A stretch of 47,395 bases of DNA from positions 1 to 47,395 of the forward strand of contig QIAB01000041.1 of assembly GCA_003225455.1 (NCBI GenBank), read 5' to 3'. A model generated the notes under the pieces. The model did not search any database. It saw only the letters and a list, made by a program, of their open reading frames with translations, and was not told where the DNA came from. Position numbers and translations under genes: made by a program. This document shows positions 1-7,112 of this stretch, one piece after another (positions within the stretch are counted from its first letter, which is position 1; the number at the start of each line of letters is the position of its first letter). This DNA comes from Acidobacteriota bacterium. GTDB taxonomy: Bacteria > Acidobacteriota > Terriglobia > Terriglobales > Acidobacteriaceae.

Positions 1-77
1 TCTCTTTCCTACAGACGTACATTTTCGTCCTGTTGACGACGGTCTATCTGTCAGGAGCAGTGGCGGAGGAGCATTAG
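1..77 (+). CDS. atpB: ATP synthase F0 subunit a, C-terminal fragment
   Basis: Only the last 24 codons are in the window, read from base 3 to the TAG at 75-77. The peptide contains LQTYIFVLLTTVYLSGAV and ends in EEH, which matches the C-terminal helix and tail of F0 subunit a, the stator subunit that carries the proton half-channels. The next gene encodes subunit c, the usual order in atp operons, and this supports the call. The rest of the gene lies upstream of the window. Confidence 0.85.
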   Translation, partial: SFLQTYIFVLLTTVYLSGAVAEEH

Positions 78-230
78 GTGTAGCGAGATCGAGGACTGGG
101 GCGGTTCTCGGGAGATCGAGTTCTCAGTTGTTAAATTTGATTTTCGCCGTTCAGCGTGAGGGCGTCAGCCCAAAGAGGCATGACGTCAACCACCCACTGG
201 CGGCAATTCATAGTACGAGGAGAGAAACTA

Positions 231-533
231 ATGCGTAAGTTGAGCTACATGTTCATGGCGCTGTCGCTGCTGTGTTTTGCAGAGCCGGCATTTGCACAAG
301 GTGGAGCTTCGAGCCCGGTTAATTGGGTTGCCATCGCCGCGGGATTCTCCATGGCGATTGCATCGGCGGTTTGCGGTCTGGCTCAGGGCAGGGCTACAGC
401 CGCCGCCGCCGAGGCTTTGGGGCGAAATCCTGCAGCCCGCTCCGGCATTCAATTCGCGCTGATTTTGGGTTTGGCGCTGATCGAGTCTCTAGCCCTTTAT
501 ACGCTGGTAATTATCTTCGCCAAGGTAAAGTAG
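231..533 (+). CDS. atpE: ATP synthase F0 subunit c, with signal-like leader
   Basis: The product is a 100-residue subunit of the membrane c-ring that couples ion flow to ATP synthesis. It forms a two-helix hairpin with a polar loop (ALGRNPAARSG), and the ion-binding Glu lies in helix 2 within ALIESLALYTLV. Helix 1 carries a Gln in GLAQG. I chose ATG 231 because a GAGGAGAGA ribosome site precedes it; the frame stays open to a GTG at 156. The first 23 residues look like a cleavable signal peptide (hydrophobic core, then AFAQ), which ordinary AtpE lacks. The Gln-Glu-Ser combination resembles a sodium site, but Leu replaces the Thr that completes sodium-type sites, so protons are the more likely ion. 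The gene follows atpB by about 150 bases. Confidence 0.93.
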   Translation: MRKLSYMFMALSLLCFAEPAFAQGGASSPVNWVAIAAGFSMAIASAVCGLAQGRATAAAAEALGRNPAARSGIQFALILGLALIESLALYTLVIIFAKVK

Positions 534-550
534 GGTTTCGACAGAAGAAG

Positions 551-573
551 GCCTCTGCCGGACCGGCAGAGGC
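551..573. terminator. Bidirectional hairpin between convergent genes
   Basis: A perfect 10-bp inverted repeat (GCCTCTGCCG, loop GAC, CGGCAGAGGC) sits between the atpE stop and the stop of the convergent HEAT/PilZ gene. There is no long T tract on the plus side; on the minus side the hairpin is followed by CTTCTTCTGTC. It is probably a shared terminator. Confidence 0.6.
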
Positions 574-584
574 TCTCGCTGAAT

Positions 585-3218
585 TTAGATCTTCTTCGGG
601 ACCTGCCGCTGTCCGTCCCACTCGCCGTCTTTGGTTCCCGGCGAGTGTTCCAGGGATTGCATCAGCGCGCGGCGGAGCCGATAGCGGCTTTCCAGATCGG
701 TGTTGACGATCTCAAAGCCGACTTCGTTAACGCGCGCGCGGCGTAGCAATACCTGTCCGCGAATATGGCGGACGCCGACGGAAATATCAATGTTGGCTTC
801 CGATCCCACGCGCAGATTGTCTTCCTTCGTCCCCATACCGCCGCCCAGGCTGAGCTCGCGAATGGAAATGCTCGATCTTCCCCAGGAGCTGCTGATAACT
901 CCTGAATACGTCTTGCGCAAGACAATGCGCTCGTAGCGCCGTTGTCGTACCCAGGGACAAGCTGGCGCAGAATCCAGGGGAGCAATCGCCAGCTCACCGG
1001 GTTCTAAACCGCTATCGCCCATGATCTGGTTCCCGTAGCGCGGGTCGATTTTTGCCAGCGCTTGCGCCGCCGCGAGGCGCAACTCTTTGTGATGCGTCCA
1101 CTTCCACACCTTCTTTGATTCGAGCAAGGTCCGCAGCACCGGCACCGCGTCCGGCTCACGCAAGCGCCCAAGCGACTCGACTGCCTTCAATTGCAAAAGG
1201 GGAGAGCGCCCCTCCGCTTCTCCTGCTTCGGCCATCACAATCAATGGCGGGACGGCGGTACGATCGCCGCTCATTCCAATTTCGTCAATTGCCTGCGGCA
1301 CCACCAATGGATCGAGAATTTCCAGCAACTCCAGAAGCGAACGGCCTCGGTCATGGGCCGCGCCATAAGCGATCTGGCGAACGACCACGTCATGGTAAAA
1401 GCGGTTCCACTCAGGCAAGCGCACTGGCAGCAATTCGAGCAAGGTGGGAACATCCAACCGGCTCAATAAGCCGACGACTGAAGCCGCATGCCGAGGCTGG
1501 CCGGTACGCAGCATTTCCCGCAAATGTTGCAGCCCGGCGGGACCAAGTTCCTTCACCAAATCCACCATGCGGTCGCACTCTTCGCGGCGCATGCAGCGGA
1601 AAAATCTCTCCGCCAGATGTTCGATTGCAGCTTGCGATGTACGCCGCAAGACTTGAAGTAGATCCTGCGGAACCTGTGGCAGATGCAACGCCTCTTCGAT
1701 AAACTCCGGCAGCCGATTTTCAATACCAATGCGCGGCCGCAGTTCCGTCACCAGCACAGGGCGCTGCCTGCCCAGAGTCTCCATGGAAGTGCAGAGTTCA
1801 CTCAGCGCTCCGAATTGCTTGTGGCTGCTGGCCTCGGCGCTAAGCCGCACCAGGGCCGCACCATAAAAGCTCTGTAACTCGGGATCGGACTCTTTGCCGA
1901 GTGCCTCTCCAACTTTGCGGATAACCGCGGGCATCAGGTCTCCGCCAACTTCAGCGAAAAGATCTGCCAATTGACCTAAGCCGGTGGCAGTCTTGCGGCG
2001 CGGCTCGGGATCGCGCGCGTCGAGACAGCTGAAGTAATTTTTCAGAATGGAGCCAGCAGTTTCCTTGTCGCCGCGATCCAATAGTACTTCGATGAACTGG
2101 CGCACGTTGCGCGGGGGCACGCATGGGGCTTCATGCGAGAGCAGAACACTTTTCTTGCCCGCCTCCGGCACCTCGGCCCAGAACATCCGGTCGAGAATGT
2201 CGGCGTGGGACTCCACCAGAATCCCAGCTTTACTCATTTTGTCTTCTTGAATTTTCAGAATCTGCCGCAGCGTGTCCATCTGCCGGCTCATGTGCTCGAG
2301 CATCTGGTGAACGGCGTTGACCTTGACTTCGCCCTTTTGGAACCGGTCGAGAGCGAAGCGGATCGCCATGTGCTCAGCCGCTTTCATAAGCAGCGGCGTC
2401 GTTTCAGCTTGTTCTTGAGTGGCCTTGCCCGCTAATCCAGCAAGGAGTTGTTGCAGGTTGACCTTGGTATTCGTATCAACTTCGCTAAGCTCTTTTTGCA
2501 GTAGCTCGGGATTGGCGTTGGGATCACCGCCCACTTCCCCAAACCTGGTGAGCAGGCGGATCGCCTTAATCACTTCCTCTTCCTGTAGTGGAACAACTCC
2601 ACCCGTCCAGGTACCCTGTGGAACCGGCACAGTCGGAGCGCTACTTCCCGCAGGAACATTCGGAACACTGCCGACTGGCGCGCCTCCAGCTTCTCCGCCT
2701 CCGGCTTTTGCGCCTTCAGCCGCGGCAATCAGTTGAAGCAATTTCTGCGGATCATTGAGCCACTGCTTGAACTCCGGGCCTAGCGTCTGCGCTGCAATTT
2801 GAGCGGCGATGCTTATTTCACCCGTGGCCGGATCCGCAGCCACAAATTTGACTTCGTTGATCCGGATGGACGCGTGTTTGTTGTCGCCGAAAGTCTGCTT
2901 GATGTTCTTGACGACGTCCTGCGCCTTCGAGCCCGCAACGGCGAAAGCCCGTACCAGGCGCGCAAAGTCATCAACAGTAATTTGGTTGGAAAAATGAATG
3001 CTGGCCAGCCCGGCGGTTGTCAGCAGATTAGCGAAGCTTCGTTCTGCCTGGCCGGTTTCGAGCGGAATGCCGTCCAATAGCAGCTTATTCTCCGAAACTC
3101 CGAGCAGGAAGGCTCCATCCCGCTCTTTCGGAAGGCCTTGCTGCAGCTCGTTCCAAGTGATCTGAAACTGGCCCTCGGTTCGCTTATGCTCGAAGCCGTA
3201 CAGCCGGACATACTTCAC
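585..3218 (-). CDS. HEAT-repeat protein with C-terminal PilZ domain
   Basis: The product is 877 residues from GTG 3218. The N-terminal 130 residues form an uncharacterised domain, followed by a Gly/Pro/Ala-rich linker (about 168-205). A long helical middle (about 440-700) has HEAT-like repeats with phrases such as AVPPLIVMAEAGE and AVPVLRTLLESK. The C terminus (about 759-860) looks like PilZ: R760-x3-R764, then ELSLGGG, with Glu where the cyclic-di-GMP motif usually has Asp or Asn. A role as a c-di-GMP-responsive scaffold is inference. The frame stays open upstream to base 3323 and encodes plausible protein (FVHSLNILVKYVRLYG), so GTG 3218 may not be the true start; an AGGAG lies just before an ATT codon at 3293. 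The gene converges on atpE. Confidence 0.7.
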   Translation of the reverse strand: MKYVRLYGFEHKRTEGQFQITWNELQQGLPKERDGAFLLGVSENKLLLDGIPLETGQAERSFANLLTTAGLASIHFSNQITVDDFARLVRAFAVAGSKAQDVVKNIKQTFGDNKHASIRINEVKFVAADPATGEISIAAQIAAQTLGPEFKQWLNDPQKLLQLIAAAEGAKAGGGEAGGAPVGSVPNVPAGSSAPTVPVPQGTWTGGVVPLQEEEVIKAIRLLTRFGEVGGDPNANPELLQKELSEVDTNTKVNLQQLLAGLAGKATQEQAETTPLLMKAAEHMAIRFALDRFQKGEVKVNAVHQMLEHMSRQMDTLRQILKIQEDKMSKAGILVESHADILDRMFWAEVPEAGKKSVLLSHEAPCVPPRNVRQFIEVLLDRGDKETAGSILKNYFSCLDARDPEPRRKTATGLGQLADLFAEVGGDLMPAVIRKVGEALGKESDPELQSFYGAALVRLSAEASSHKQFGALSELCTSMETLGRQRPVLVTELRPRIGIENRLPEFIEEALHLPQVPQDLLQVLRRTSQAAIEHLAERFFRCMRREECDRMVDLVKELGPAGLQHLREMLRTGQPRHAASVVGLLSRLDVPTLLELLPVRLPEWNRFYHDVVVRQIAYGAAHDRGRSLLELLEILDPLVVPQAIDEIGMSGDRTAVPPLIVMAEAGEAEGRSPLLQLKAVESLGRLREPDAVPVLRTLLESKKVWKWTHHKELRLAAAQALAKIDPRYGNQIMGDSGLEPGELAIAPLDSAPACPWVRQRRYERIVLRKTYSGVISSSWGRSSISIRELSLGGGMGTKEDNLRVGSEANIDISVGVRHIRGQVLLRRARVNEVGFEIVNTDLESRYRLRRALMQSLEHSPGTKDGEWDGQRQVPKKI

Positions 3219-3527
3219 CAGGATGTTCAGACTGTGAACAAAGGCGCGGGCCGAGGCTGCCCGGCTAGCTTTATTTGTATCTGCCGTGAGAATACGCGGC
3301 TCCTGGAGGTACGCTTTTACCGCCTAAGCGTAATTCGAAACGGTAAGTAGACGCACATTACGGAGGTAATACGACGTCCGCAGGGGTCAAATCACAAGTC
3401 TTCGTCCGTCAGTTCTTGTCGGGGTGGCTTGAGGGTAAGCAAAACACGACTTGAGCAGCTTTTAGGGAAGCGCGGACTGGAATTAAATCCGCCATCCGGC
3501 GAAAATGATTAAAGGTAGGAATCTCAT
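3219..3527. other. Divergent intergenic region
   Basis: This stretch separates the HEAT/PilZ gene (minus) from the CHAD-HD gene (plus). Its left part (3219-3323) may encode the true N terminus of the HEAT/PilZ protein. The remainder should carry both promoters, but I see no convincing -35/-10 pair, RNA gene or repeat. Confidence 0.4.
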
Positions 3528-4985
3528 TTGTCTGCCAGTCCAGCTCTCGCTACTGTCAAAGCTCGCGCCAGGAAGGCCGGACTTCGTTTCTGGATGCAGC
3601 GCGTTCTCGAAGAATGTGACCGCGCCAGAGTGAATTTTGCGCCCGATCCTGTCCATGATCTCCGCGTCGCCCTGCGTCGCTGCCGGTCGATTGCTGACGG
3701 CTTCATTGCGGTTGATCCCGATCCTGCATGGAAGGAGATGAAAAAGGCCGGGCGGCGCCTCTTCTCACGGCTTGGCGAGCTGCGTGACGTGCATGTTATG
3801 CAGGAATGGGTGGGAAAACTGGCGGCGCCGTCTGATCCCGCCGCTACCGCTCTTCTGCAATTTCTCGCCGCTCGCGAAAACGAGCTAAAGCAGGAGGCCG
3901 CTCTGGCACTCACGGAATTCGACCGCAAACAGTGGAAGCGCTGGAGCGTCAGCCTTCCTCGTCGAATCACAAGGCTGCGACAGGGAAGTGTCATCTTCAA
4001 GCATCTGGCATTGGAGCGATTGATGTATGCGCACGATCTGCATCGTCGAGCCCTGCGCAGCCGCTCCCGGATTGCCTTTCATAAGCTGCGGATCGGCATC
4101 AAGCGCTTTCGCTATATCGTCGAAAATTTTCTGCCGCAGCAGCATTCCGCCTGGAGCAGTGATCTGAAACGGCTGCAAGACGTGCTGGGCGAAGTTCACG
4201 ATTTGGACGTGCTCTGGTCCACGGCCACGCAGATCCATGCCTTTCCCGATCAGCAATCGCAGATGCAATGGCAGCAGAAGATCGCGCAGGACCGCCAGCA
4301 GCGCATCGAAGCATATCGAGAAAAAATGCTGGGCAGGAGTTCGCTCTGGCGGGCGTGGCGGGCCGAGTTGCCGCAGGGGCGGCAAATAGCAGCCGTGGCT
4401 CTCGCGCGCTTAAAGCTGTGGGCGTCGCTGCTCGATCCCGATTTCAGGCACTCCGTACACGTGACGCAGCTTGCGCTCCAGCTCTATGACGGATTGACGA
4501 ACGGGAAGAGTCAGGTTGCGGAAGAACGTGCGATTCTGGAAGTTGCTGCGCTGCTTCACGATGTTGGACGCTCGCAAGACGAACGAGGTCACCACAAGGC
4601 CTCATATCGTCTGATTCGCCGGCTCTCGCCTCCGCTGGGTTGGAGCGGAGAGAGCTTGCACTTGGTGGCCCTGATCGCGCGTTATCATCGCGGAGTTCTG
4701 CCCGGCAGACAAGCAACCCTGCGTGCGCTACCTTCTCCCGAGCGCCGGCTTGTCCTGCGGCTCGCCGGAATTCTACGGCTGGCGAATGCATTCGATGTCG
4801 ACCGTCACGGCCGGGTGCATCGCCTGGCGATAACCCAGAGAAATGGCTTTATCACTGTTGCTGCCCGAAACTATTCGTCACAAAGTAACGCTGCCGAAGC
4901 CGTTGCGGCGGCACGCCATCTGCTCGAAGTTGTTTATCGCCGCCCGTTGCTGGTGAGGCCAATGAAAATTCCGAAAACGATTTAG
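3528..4985 (+). CDS. CHAD domain protein fused to an HD domain
   Basis: The product is 485 residues from a TTG start preceded by GGTAGGA at good spacing. Residues about 10-280 match the CHAD family: a helical bundle rich in Arg, Lys and His with repeated phrases such as HDLRVALRRCRS, FHKLRIGIKRFRYIVE and LGEVHDLDVLW. CHAD domains bind inorganic polyphosphate. Residues about 300-470 resemble the HD domain found at the C terminus of exopolyphosphatase Ppx/GppA, with His344-Asp345 in LLHDVGR and later HH and RYHRG. The actin-like Ppx catalytic domain is missing. A polyphosphate-linked phosphohydrolase or regulator is a reasonable inference, but the substrate is unknown. No partner gene is adjacent. 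Confidence 0.75.
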   Translation: MSASPALATVKARARKAGLRFWMQRVLEECDRARVNFAPDPVHDLRVALRRCRSIADGFIAVDPDPAWKEMKKAGRRLFSRLGELRDVHVMQEWVGKLAAPSDPAATALLQFLAARENELKQEAALALTEFDRKQWKRWSVSLPRRITRLRQGSVIFKHLALERLMYAHDLHRRALRSRSRIAFHKLRIGIKRFRYIVENFLPQQHSAWSSDLKRLQDVLGEVHDLDVLWSTATQIHAFPDQQSQMQWQQKIAQDRQQRIEAYREKMLGRSSLWRAWRAELPQGRQIAAVALARLKLWASLLDPDFRHSVHVTQLALQLYDGLTNGKSQVAEERAILEVAALLHDVGRSQDERGHHKASYRLIRRLSPPLGWSGESLHLVALIARYHRGVLPGRQATLRALPSPERRLVLRLAGILRLANAFDVDRHGRVHRLAITQRNGFITVAARNYSSQSNAAEAVAAARHLLEVVYRRPLLVRPMKIPKTI

Positions 4986-5087
4986 GGTTGCAGCAGCATG
5001 GGCCCGCACGGCCCCTACGTTGAGGGAATGCAATCAGAAACTAGCGTGCTACTCCCCTCACGCACCACCGTGGCGTAGCTTCAATCC

Positions 5088-5642
5088 ATGACACATGCCC
5101 ACCTGGTTCGACAGGCAATAACTTGGCTTAGGGGATATCGTTGCGGCGTGGTCCTCTCCGAGCAATCCTGCGCCAACGGCGAGATGCCAGACGCCATTGG
5201 CTGGAAGCGTGCATGTCACTCCGTCGTGATCGAGTGCAAAATTTCGCGCTCCGATTTCCTCGCCGACCGGGAAAAGCCGTTTCGTCAAAAGTCTGAGCTC
5301 GGTTTGGGCTGCGAACGTTTCTATCTCACTCCGCCCAGATTGTTATGTGCAGAAGAACTGCCCGCCCGCTGGGGCTTGCTGGAATACCGCAGGCGCAAAG
5401 TCGAGATCATACGTTCCTCCGCGCGAAATCTCCGCACAGCCACGGGATTTCGCCACGAAATGAACCTTCTACTGGCAAGCCTGCGCCGCGTCGAGATTCG
5501 CATTGAACCGCAGACCATCACCGAGTTTCTGAAGTGGAAGAACCGTATGCGGGATTACAACCGCGGCGCCTGGCCCGAAGGAATCGCGCCAGCCGAGCAG
5601 GAGCCGAATTGCTTTCTTCAATCCTCTGCAACTGAGAACTGA
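5088..5642 (+). CDS. PD-(D/E)XK nuclease-like protein (MmcB-like)
   Basis: The product is 184 residues. The N-terminal half has the order expected of a small PD-(D/E)XK fold: Glu25 and Glu32, then Pro34-Asp35, then Glu49-Cys-Lys51 (VVIECKISRSDF), and conserved-looking DREKPFR. This resembles the MmcB family of putative DNA-repair endonucleases. The C-terminal 60 residues are basic and less distinctive. The start is the first ATG in frame and no good ribosome site precedes it. It stands alone between a plus-strand CHAD gene and the minus-strand dnaX-ybaB-recR group. A nuclease role is inferred from motifs only. Confidence 0.55.
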   Translation: MTHAHLVRQAITWLRGYRCGVVLSEQSCANGEMPDAIGWKRACHSVVIECKISRSDFLADREKPFRQKSELGLGCERFYLTPPRLLCAEELPARWGLLEYRRRKVEIIRSSARNLRTATGFRHEMNLLLASLRRVEIRIEPQTITEFLKWKNRMRDYNRGAWPEGIAPAEQEPNCFLQSSATEN

Positions 5643-5651
5643 GAACCGGCA

Positions 5652-5675
5652 ATGATGATGATGATGATGATGATG
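5652..5675. repeat. (ATG)8 trinucleotide tract
   Basis: Eight perfect ATG units lie just after the stop of the MmcB-like gene, directly after a short word repeat (CTGAGAACTGAGAACC). This is a simple-sequence tract outside any gene and could vary in length by slippage. Confidence 0.9.
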
Positions 5676-5753
5676 GAAAGCCAGAGCTGGACCTGACAAC
5701 TGCTTTTTCTCTTCTGCTCAAACCTCACTTCCACGATTCTGGGCTGCAAAAGA

Positions 5754-5777
5754 AAACCGGGCTGGTTGGCCCGGTTT
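5754..5777. terminator. Rho-independent-type hairpin
   Basis: AAACCGGGC (5754-5762) pairs with GCCCGGTTT (5769-5777) across a 6-base loop. The A tract and T tract at the ends make it usable in either direction. It lies downstream of the MmcB-like gene and downstream of recR. Confidence 0.6.
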
Positions 5778-6118
5778 CTATGCGTCGAGTCGAGATGCGG
5801 TTACATCAAAACGCGGCGCCGACTGGCGACGAGGCACCCGGCGTGTTCCGCCTGGGTTTTACATTGCCTCGCGCCACGAAAAATCAGAAGAGGAGCGAGG
5901 AAACAATACCCTTCCAAGTGCAACGGCAGTGCCAAACTCCCGACGTTAATGTTGGACGTTGTTAAAGCTTCGTAAGTAACTGAAAGCAAATGATAACTAT
6001 CGCATTGGCTTGGCTTTGGGCAGAGTGCGCGAGTCTTGACGAATCATGGAGAGGGAAAACTCTTTCACAGGCGAAGAACCAAGAACAAAGAAGTCTGGGG
6101 ACGGAACACTTGCGGCAT

Positions 6119-6718
6119 TCACAACTCCCGCCGGCCCTCCATCGCTTTCAGCATGGTGATTTCGTCGGTGTACTCGATGTCGCTCCCTACCGGAATTCCC
6201 ATTGCGATGCGAGTTATTTTCAATCCCGTGCGCCGGAGCTGGCCTGAGAGATAAGTCGCCGTAGCTTCGCCTTCGACGGTGGGGTTCGTCGCCAGAATTA
6301 CTTCATCAATATTCCCGTTCTCGACGCGGCGCACAAGGCTCGAGATTCGCAACTGCTCCGGCCCCACTCCGTTCAGGGGCGAGATCGATCCGTGCAAGAC
6401 GTGATACACGCCGTTGAAGTGCTTTGTCTTTTCGATGGCAGCGATGTTGGTGGGCTCTTCCACGACGCAAACCAGCCGCTGATTCCTGGTGGCGCTGCTG
6501 CAATAAACGCAGGGGTCAACATCCGTGATGTTGTTGCAAACCGAGCACAGGCGCAGCTTGGCCTTTACGTCCCGAACGGCGCCGGCCAGCGCCTCGGCAT
6601 CGTCGTCACTCGACCGCAAAATGTGAAACGCCAGGCGCTGCGCCGATTTGCTGCCGATACCCGGCAGCTTCTTCAGCTCCTCAATCAGACGCGCCATGGG
6701 TTCTGCGAAGCGAGACAT
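6119..6718 (-). CDS. recR: Recombination mediator RecR
   Basis: The product is 199 residues, the normal length. RecR works with RecF/RecO to load RecA at gaps and stalled forks. Visible domains are an N-terminal helix-hairpin-helix ([15 protein letters not shown]), a zinc finger with Cys58, Cys61, Cys70 and Cys73, and a TOPRIM domain ([16 protein letters not shown] through [16 protein letters not shown]), then a Walker-B-like C-terminal end ([12 protein letters not shown]). It is the last gene of the dnaX-ybaB-recR cluster, a widely conserved order. It is separated from ybaB by 79 bases that hold an unusual inverted repeat. Confidence 0.97.
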   Translation of the reverse strand: MSRFAEPMARLIEELKKLPGIGSKSAQRLAFHILRSSDDDAEALAGAVRDVKAKLRLCSVCNNITDVDPCVYCSSATRNQRLVCVVEEPTNIAAIEKTKHFNGVYHVLHGSISPLNGVGPEQLRISSLVRRVENGNIDEVILATNPTVEGEATATYLSGQLRRTGLKITRIAMGIPVGSDIEYTDEITMLKAMEGRREL

Positions 6719-6730
6719 AAGAAGAATTGA

Positions 6731-6798
6731 GTAATTGGGAAATTTGGTGATTATGTAATTGAAATTGGAATGCCTTGAAATTCAAATTACCCAATTAC
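6731..6798. repeat. Inverted repeat between ybaB and recR
   Basis: GTAATTGGGAAATTT (6731-6745) pairs with AAATTACCCAATTAC (6784-6798) with one mismatch, and a third TAATTG word lies between the arms. The right arm reaches the stop codon of ybaB. On the transcript this would be an AU-rich stem between two cotranscribed genes. It also fits the family of short words repeated at gene borders seen elsewhere in the window. Confidence 0.7.
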
Positions 6799-7103
6799 TA
6801 CATCCCAGGAATCCCCATGCCTCCAAGCATTCCGCCCATGGTGGACTTCATGGTGTCGTCCACCTTCCTGCCGGCATCGTTCATCGCCGCGGTAATCAAG
6901 TCCTGAAGCATCTCCAAATCGCTGGCCTTCACGGCCTCGGGATCGATCTTTACGTTCAGAACCTGCTTGCTCCCGTCCATCTTCACGGTCACAGTGCCAC
7001 CGCCAGCGGAGCCTTCGACAATAGTCTCCTGCATTTTCTTTTGCAGGCTCTCATACTGCCGCTTGGCCTGCGACATCAAATCCTGAAGATTAAATCCCGC
7101 CAT
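6798..7103 (-). CDS. ybaB: Nucleoid-associated protein, YbaB/EbfC family
   Basis: The product is 101 residues and matches the small dimeric DNA-binding YbaB family in length and pattern: an N-terminal helix (NLQDLMSQAKRQYESLQKKM), a beta section (TVTVKMDGSKQVLNVKIDP), and a C-terminal helix (LQDLITAAMNDAGRKVDDTM) ending in a Gly/Met-rich tail. It lies 9 bases downstream of dnaX and upstream of recR, the classical arrangement. Confidence 0.95.
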   Translation of the reverse strand: MAGFNLQDLMSQAKRQYESLQKKMQETIVEGSAGGGTVTVKMDGSKQVLNVKIDPEAVKASDLEMLQDLITAAMNDAGRKVDDTMKSTMGGMLGGMGIPGM

Positions 7104-7112
7104 TCGTCAGAC

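Larger units (their letters stand above)
5643..6118. other. Convergent gap without a convincing gene
   Basis: This 476-base gap lies between the MmcB-like gene and recR, which converge. It holds the (ATG)8 tract and the hairpin at 5754-5777. Short open frames in 5766-5990 have no recognisable product, no good ribosome site and atypical composition. I see no RNA gene. Confidence 0.5.

Noticed and set aside
231-533. Sodium-binding site in the ATP synthase c subunit
   Set aside because: Gln, Glu and Ser of the sodium motif are present, but Leu replaces the Thr that completes it, and proton-type c subunits of plastids and cyanobacteria share the same Gln and Glu. Protons are more likely.
5766-5990. 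Small plus- or minus-strand genes in the gap before recR
   Set aside because: The open frames are short, begin within or next to the hairpin, lack ribosome sites and show no recognisable protein pattern.
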